Assembly: GCF_032854445.1 (NCBI RefSeq)
Contig: NC_088302.1
Coordinates: 24,069,788 to 24,133,787, forward strand
Reading direction: 5' to 3'
From: Liolophura sinensis
Lineage: Eukaryota > Mollusca > Polyplacophora > Chitonida > Chitonidae
DNA length: 64,000 bases
Each line of letters begins with the position of its first letter. Position 1 is the first letter of the stretch. Below are positions 63,101 to 64,000 of this stretch, in pieces. Below the pieces are notes generated by a model. It was not told the origin of the DNA, ran no database searches, and worked only from the letters and a program-made list of their open reading frames with translations. Position numbers and translations under genes: made by a program.

Positions 63101-63765
63101 TTGTGCTGATGTACACGCAGACTCTCTTCAAGTATTGGAAACAATTACAAATGATTAACAATGTTGATCAGTTTTGTTTTGTCTATACCAATGCTAATGT
63201 CAATCAAGACAATAATGTACTGGAAGCCTACTTGTATTCTCAGTAGAAATCTTTGGAAAAAGGATGATTTCGCGCTCGATGTGCAATGGGGCATAAAATA
63301 GGGGATCAACTGAATGGTCTTCAGTTTCCTGTATGTCTAGGTGTCACTAATGCTTAGATTTTTATTACAGGAAACATTGGTAATATTAATGTCTGAGCCA
63401 TCAATTACTGTAACAAATTACCTGTTCAAAGTCCAAGTGGCCAATCAGAGTAAAGGTTCCACGAGTTGGGTGGAGCTGAAAAACATCACTGCCCCAATCA
63501 GACGCCAGGACATAGGTCACATGACCATTGTTTCCCTCATCACTGTCTGTTGCCAGGACGCTGGCCACTGTTGTGGAGAGCGGGGTGTTTTCCGGGATGT
63601 CGAAGGAAAAAGAAGACTTTTTGAATTGTGGAGCATGGTCATTGATATCGGTAAGATCAATACTGACTAGTGCCTGAGAGTCCTGCAGGCCATCGCTGGC
63701 TCGTACCCTCAAATGGTGGTGTGGTTTTCGCTCTCTGTCCAGCGGCTTCAGGTTGGTGATTTCAC
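14406..63765 (-). CDS. FAT4: Fat/FAT4-type giant protocadherin, C-terminal 2708 residues (17 exons, gene continues right)
   Basis: Exons in coding order: 63422-63765, 62612-62813, 58577-58767, 57246-58152, 31424-31604, 29937-30187, 29310-29503, 28103-28741, 27033-27817, 26609-26700, 24354-26062, 22578-22678, 19198-19511, 18492-18703, 17918-18038, 17115-17261, 14406-16144. All junctions keep phase. Residues are numbered within this fragment. Order: partial plus fifteen complete cadherin repeats (about 1-1670), three EGF-like domains, laminin G 1, a fourth EGF-like domain, laminin G 2, a transmembrane helix (about 2192-2215) and a cytoplasmic tail of about 493 residues. This order fits Fat/FAT4, which normally has 34 cadherin repeats, and excludes Dachsous, which has no EGF or LamG. 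Family role: heterophilic Dachsous binding, planar cell polarity and Hippo signalling. Orthology to FAT4 rather than FAT1-3 rests on domain order and tail motifs such as DLENASSIAPSD. Confidence 0.92.
15888..15959 (-). other. Transmembrane helix of the FAT4-like protein
   Basis: About 24 uninterrupted hydrophobic residues (IGIIIVIVFFAVLIIVIIIV plus FVVF) precede RRRG. The polarity (extracellular N terminus, basic cytoplasmic side) is type I. Confidence 0.95.
17115..17261 (-). CDS. FAT4: FAT4-like exon: LamG2 C-terminal half
   Basis: Residues 2082-2129. The exon reads DMFELSVDGSVKNTSHPAL, LTGADMLKLSLGGAPSTF and LVDRQKAE. The joined sequence continues as AEGFTGCIEEFLMDGELLP in the last exon. 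The acceptor is GTTTCAG and the donor GTACTC; phase 1 at both ends. Confidence 0.92.
17579..17781. repeat. 29 bp minisatellite, seven units
   Basis: The unit is GATTTGGTCAAGGGTTCTTC followed by ATATCAACC. Seven contiguous units of exactly 29 bp run from 17579 to 17781 with one or two changes each. The repeat is in the LamG2 intron. The plus-strand ORF across it is a repeat artefact. Confidence 0.97.
17918..18038 (-). CDS. FAT4: FAT4-like exon: LamG2 middle
   Basis: Residues 2041-2080. The exon reads VQNGGVVFTYKVPGYGEE and VEVTNGEWHEAKVALT. The NGEWH motif is typical of laminin G (DGxWH). The acceptor is TTTTGCAG and the donor GTTAGT. Confidence 0.93.
18492..18703 (-). CDS. FAT4: FAT4-like exon: start of LamG2 with a polybasic RRRR site
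   Basis: Residues 1971-2040. The exon reads WKPISFGSNLVVSYKV, then AIQGSRRRRAADQNSLSV and LLVYASGLEKFGALH. The RRRR at residues 2004-2007 (18591-18602) fits the furin R-x-[KR]-R pattern within a laminin G strand region. The acceptor is TTCTCAG and the donor CAT|GTAAGT. Confidence 0.93.
18873..18944 (+). other. tRNA-like pol III box pair with A-rich end
   Basis: A perfect B-box consensus GGTTCGACTCC lies at 18913-18923. It is preceded about 35 bp upstream by an imperfect A box (TGGCTTCAGTAAG) and followed by AAAAAGGAAAAAAAAG. No cloverleaf folds by eye, so this is a relic at best. Confidence 0.25.
19198..19511 (-). CDS. FAT4: FAT4-like exon: end of LamG1 and EGF 4
   Basis: Residues 1866-1969. 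The exon reads LFHAGGNKLSVCGVRNFNH, FNFIGCMRSVEVEGQDI (the F-x-GC-[IM]-[RK] end of a laminin G domain) and GQAVTPGCG. EGF-like domain 4 follows (CGSVSCSDRGVCVDEW, CVCNKGYAGEQCEHG). The donor is GTAAGA; one base is carried. Confidence 0.94.
19512..21867. other. Intron of the FAT4-like gene, left part
   Basis: Apart from the SINE-A insertion just to its right I see no element. Two overlapping ORFs near 20894-21119 lack any family resemblance. Confidence 0.65.
21881..22158 (-). mobile_element. SINE-A copy 8, full length with 13 bp target-site duplication
   Basis: This is the reference copy for the family. On the minus strand it starts GGGGCCTCCGTGGCTCAGTC, with an A-box-like TGGCTCAGTCGG. The B-box-like GAGTTCAAGTCC follows, then a conserved body and the tail CAATCAAATAAATAAATAAA. 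TAATCCAACTTTA flanks it at 21868-21880 and 22159-22171. It is a tRNA-derived SINE. The superfamily (V-SINE/RUDI-like or Meta-SINE-like) cannot be settled without a library. Confidence 0.94.
22578..22678 (-). CDS. FAT4: FAT4-like exon: cysteine-rich middle of LamG1
   Basis: Residues 1832-1864. The exon reads TSSLKVTLCPNSGFDCED and CRNGDSTCHATALSSG. It is phase 0 at the start and ends two bases into GGA. The acceptor is GTTTTTAG and the donor GTAAGT. Four cysteines in 33 residues are unusual for the middle of a laminin G sandwich and could form a local disulfide loop. Confidence 0.88.
22679..24353. other. Intron within LamG1 (1.7 kb)
   Basis: Unique AT-rich sequence with canonical ends; no repeat or ORF recognised. 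Confidence 0.7.
24354..26062 (-). CDS. FAT4: FAT4-like exon: last cadherin repeats, three EGF-like domains, start of LamG1
   Basis: Residues 1263-1831. The exon completes one cadherin repeat (ending TGANQNSPSF) and encodes three more. These have the linkers MDVNDNPPMF and TGQNEFVPHF, and the last ends at INIQESPSQPC. EGF 1 is CGDYYCQNGGQCIKAGGD with a GPSC end. EGF 2 is calcium-binding type, DVNECDHSPCKNGGTCHN. EGF 3 is CQPQPCLNGGTCQSD with a GKEC end. Laminin G 1 starts at SYLETSSLD and runs to DVSDGRWYKVQANRGQQ. It is the largest extracellular exon in the window. Confidence 0.94.
26241..26474 (-). mobile_element. SINE-A copy 9 with target-site duplication
   Basis: The tail TTATTTATTTATTTTATTGG, the whole body and part of the head are present, to GACTCCTGGGTCATAACGAA. 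CAACCCAAAT flanks it at 26231-26240 and 26475-26484. It sits in a 546 bp intron, in the same orientation as the gene. Confidence 0.92.
26609..26700 (-). CDS. FAT4: FAT4-like exon: short 92 bp exon within a cadherin repeat
   Basis: Residues 1232-1261. The exon reads DKLDYGVNAEVMYFKDGG and SSLFDVDPETG. It was assembled from splice phase: the upstream AG plus T makes serine, giving LKASDKLDYG. The acceptor is GATTTCAG and the donor GTGAGT. Confidence 0.93.
27033..27817 (-). CDS. FAT4: FAT4-like exon: two full cadherin repeats and flanks
   Basis: Residues 970-1230. Linkers are EDVNDNPPQF, QDVNDNAPVF and VDANDNAPVF. The second complete repeat has KDNDITAPNNQFYF and an LSFVPPFQSPPS insert in place of LDRE. 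The acceptor is TTGTTGTAG and the donor AAG|GTATGA; it ends two bases into a codon. Confidence 0.93.
28103..28741 (-). CDS. FAT4: FAT4-like exon: degenerate and canonical cadherin repeats
   Basis: Residues 757-969. The exon closes one repeat with the non-canonical FSSGSPSARPRF. It encodes a repeat whose DxD site is replaced (VTATSTRSSVINYF) but which ends in RDVNDNVPRF. It then encodes most of a canonical repeat (SATDQDSGENGRIVFS, KIDRETVAHYSLQVEAADQ). It is 213 codons, phase 0 at both ends. Confidence 0.93.
28785..28980. repeat. Imperfect minisatellite, (GG)CAACTGTATTCAGT core
   Basis: About seven copies of CAACTGTATTCAGT(CACAAAG) occur at irregular 23-50 bp spacing, just inside the intron 5' of the 28103-28741 exon. 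Confidence 0.8.
29029..29058. repeat. ATT trinucleotide repeat
   Basis: A short (ATT)n/(TTA)n tract in the intron upstream of 28741. Confidence 0.85.
29310..29503 (-). CDS. FAT4: FAT4-like exon: cadherin repeat lacking a canonical end
   Basis: Residues 693-756. The exon reads NFVLGVTAVDKDSGPNGKV, GQDSDNFQLDPTNGIITAKS and YRFQVRASDM. The usual LDRE is replaced by LTGRSSG. The repeat ends in the next exon without a DxNDN linker. Confidence 0.92.
29937..30187 (-). CDS. FAT4: FAT4-like exon: cadherin repeat
   Basis: Residues 609-691. The exon reads YSLEDSADNRFTIDPTTGTI, MTSLDREDQDHYNLVVIAKD and EVDDANDNRPQFEKPQYSQ. The linker is DDANDNRPQF. The acceptor is CTTACAG and the donor GTGAGC; phase is continuous. 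Confidence 0.93.
30188..31423. other. Intron of the FAT4-like gene (1.2 kb)
   Basis: No recognised element. A 129-codon minus-strand ORF (30797-31186) resembles no family I know, and cysteine- and leucine-rich composition alone is not evidence of a gene. Confidence 0.65.
31424..31604 (-). CDS. FAT4: FAT4-like exon: cadherin repeat junction after the giant intron
   Basis: Residues 549-607. The exon reads TPPLTGTGTIKVIVQDDND and NTPTFQHQDYFGSVLENLD, then MQVKASDDDEGMNAEIR. Joining to 57246 restores the cadherin motif ATDSGTPPLTG. The acceptor is TTCACAG and the donor GTAGGC; it ends two bases into an AGG codon. Confidence 0.93.
33914..33965. repeat. GGCT-type simple repeat
   Basis: GGGGCTGGCTGGCTGGCGGG is followed by further GGCT/AGGCT variants over about 50 bp, in the giant intron. 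Confidence 0.75.
35991..36044. repeat. 27 bp direct duplication
   Basis: TGTTTAACATAGCATTTAAT (plus TATTTCC) occurs at 35991 and again at 36018 with no gap. The two copies are identical. Confidence 0.9.
38132..38148. repeat. G17 homopolymer
   Basis: Seventeen consecutive G on the plus strand, followed by TGTAGGGG, in the giant intron. Confidence 0.9.
39283..39370. promoter_or_regulatory. Cluster of dyad-symmetric motifs (candidate cis-regulatory site)
   Basis: TGGGTGT-TCTGG-ACACCCA (39283-39301) is an inverted repeat. ACTGACCAC-A-GTGGTCAGT (39352-39370) is a perfect 19 bp palindrome that contains the RUNX-type core ACCACA. An AGGGG...CCCCT pair lies between them. A TCF-like GATCAAAG lies about 60 bp to the left. 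This is a regulatory suggestion only; no activity is known. Confidence 0.35.
42858..43097. repeat. 31 bp minisatellite, about 8 units
   Basis: The unit is ACAAGTATGTATATACTAGT followed by GTGTGTAATGT. Most units are 31 bp and one is 29 bp, with scattered substitutions. The long ORF on the minus strand here (repeating YITHTSIHILLHYT) is a by-product of the repeat. Confidence 0.9.
47689..47772. repeat. 42 bp direct duplication
   Basis: Two adjacent copies start CACATCCTGGAAGTCAGTAC, at 47689 and 47731. They differ at one visible position (TTTT versus TGTT). Confidence 0.92.
48640..49215. repeat. Possible diverged direct duplication (two parts about 350 bp apart)
   Basis: Blocks near 48650-48830 and 49000-49180 share order and wording, such as GGTGACCTC/AGTGACCTC, AAAATCAACAT/AAAGTCAACAT and AAATAAAAATATAC. 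Identity is modest and AT-rich sequence inflates it. Confidence 0.35.
54023..54125. repeat. TG/TA compound microsatellite
   Basis: A run of GT dinucleotides passes directly into a long TA run of about 70 bp, then CATATATCTATATATATC. ORFs of alternating Tyr-Ile or His-Thr here are artefacts. Confidence 0.95.
55681..55919 (-). mobile_element. SINE-A copy 10
   Basis: The tail TTTATTTATTTACTTGATTG, the full body and most of the head are present, to GGGTCATTACGCTGTGCTAG. The A box is lost. It is the only SINE recognised in the giant intron. Confidence 0.92.
57246..58152 (-). CDS. FAT4: FAT4-like exon: two full cadherin repeats and most of a third
   Basis: Residues 246-547. Linkers RDVNDEAPVF, EDVNDNDPTF and TDVNDNAPVF mark repeat boundaries. 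LDRE/IDRE motifs and DxD sites are intact throughout. The acceptor ends TTTTCAAG, an AAG rather than CAG, but phase and homology support it. The donor TCCG|GTAAGT opens the 25.6 kb intron, and the sequence resumes as DSG|TPPLTG at 31604. Confidence 0.93.
58577..58767 (-). CDS. FAT4: FAT4-like exon: cadherin repeat body
   Basis: Residues 183-245. The exon reads VNAKISYSIESGDLMGEFSI, GPSDGIIRTAKSLDRERQ and YTLQVMAKDQASPSSDR. The split codon at the upstream join makes GAT, restoring the sequence DTDSDVNAKISY. The donor is GAG|GTACAT. Confidence 0.92.
58768..62611. other. Intron of the FAT4-like gene (3.8 kb)
   Basis: The intron holds a G-rich stretch (about 59896-59942) and a short AGACAGATGTACATAC repeat (60491-60560). 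I recognise no transposable element or credible ORF. Confidence 0.7.
60491..60560. repeat. Short tandem repeat, AGACAGATGTACATAC unit
   Basis: Three to four imperfect units of 16-20 bp repeat, built from AGACAGATGTACATAC and extra AGAC blocks. Confidence 0.8.
62612..62813 (-). CDS. FAT4: FAT4-like exon: cadherin repeat junction
   Basis: Residues 115-181 plus a split codon. The exon reads VQHYILTVKAVDGGEPSLS and NVLDVNDNVPVF, ending one repeat. It then gives GEVWENASVGTSI and TDTDSG of the next. The acceptor is GTCCAG and the donor GTGAGT. It joins in phase to 58577-58767 across a 3.8 kb intron. Confidence 0.92.
63422..63765 (-). CDS. FAT4: FAT4-like exon: end of one cadherin repeat, most of the next
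   Basis: Residues 1-114. The exon reads KPLDRERKPHHHLRVRASDG and DLTDINDHAPQF, closing a repeat. It then gives SFDIPENTPLSTTVA, ATDSDEGNNGHVTY and LDFEQ of the next. The PEN, DxD and DxNDxxP calcium motifs are intact. It starts with two bases of a split codon, so at least one exon lies to the right of the window. Confidence 0.93.
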
Positions 63766-64000
63766 CTGCAAAACAGTAAAACAGGGTCAAAGTAAAGTTG
63801 AAGCACTTCAGTCTGCCAACACTTAAAAGTTTTGTACAGTTATAGAGCGAGTGATACATCTTTGTAATACGTTGACGATCTATAATTTACAAAACCCTGA
63901 AAAAAAACAAAAAAAAAACGTGAGACTTCAAGGCTTGTTTAAGAAATACATGACATAGTCAATGCATTTTTTTTTTACAAGACTTCCTCACAAACCTACC

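Overview
The window is animal nuclear DNA. It holds short exons with GT-AG introns, AT-rich introns of up to about 25.6 kb, tRNA-derived SINEs, minisatellites, and two large metazoan-only genes. The SINE types and the general look suggest a lophotrochozoan, most likely a mollusc. That is an inference from repeat style and protein divergence, not a database result.

Both genes lie on the minus strand, head to tail. Positions 1-9462 carry the 5' end of a MYCBP2 / Highwire / RPM-1 (PHR family) E3 ubiquitin ligase. I resolve eleven coding exons, about 500 residues, from the ATG at 9462 to the exon at 178-319; the rest of this very large gene lies to the left. Reading phase is continuous through ten of the exons, and the exon 1 to exon 2 junction is unresolved. 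Positions 9463 to about 12570 are intergenic and hold the presumed MYCBP2 promoter and several SINE copies.

Positions of about 12570-63765 carry the 3' part of a giant Fat/FAT4-type protocadherin. I resolve seventeen coding exons, all joined in phase, giving 2708 residues to a TGA stop at 14406-14408. In protein order the fragment has one partial and fifteen complete cadherin repeats, three EGF-like domains, laminin G domain 1, a fourth EGF-like domain, laminin G domain 2, one transmembrane helix and a cytoplasmic tail of about 493 residues. This order matches the Fat/FAT4 class, the receptor for Dachsous in planar polarity and Hippo signalling. The upstream cadherin repeats and signal peptide lie beyond the right edge. 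A 25.6 kb intron (31605-57245) splits the upstream four-exon group from the rest.

Non-coding content includes two SINE families. SINE-A has ten copies, four of them with good target-site duplications. SINE-B has two copies, one full length with an exact 11 bp target-site duplication. There is one foldback MITE-like element, several minisatellites and simple repeats, and an unusually SINE-free giant intron with dyad-symmetric motifs. The most unusual local structure is a minisatellite at 1-212 that has amplified the splice donor of a MYCBP2 exon four times. I found no CRISPR array, prokaryotic operon or convincing nested gene.
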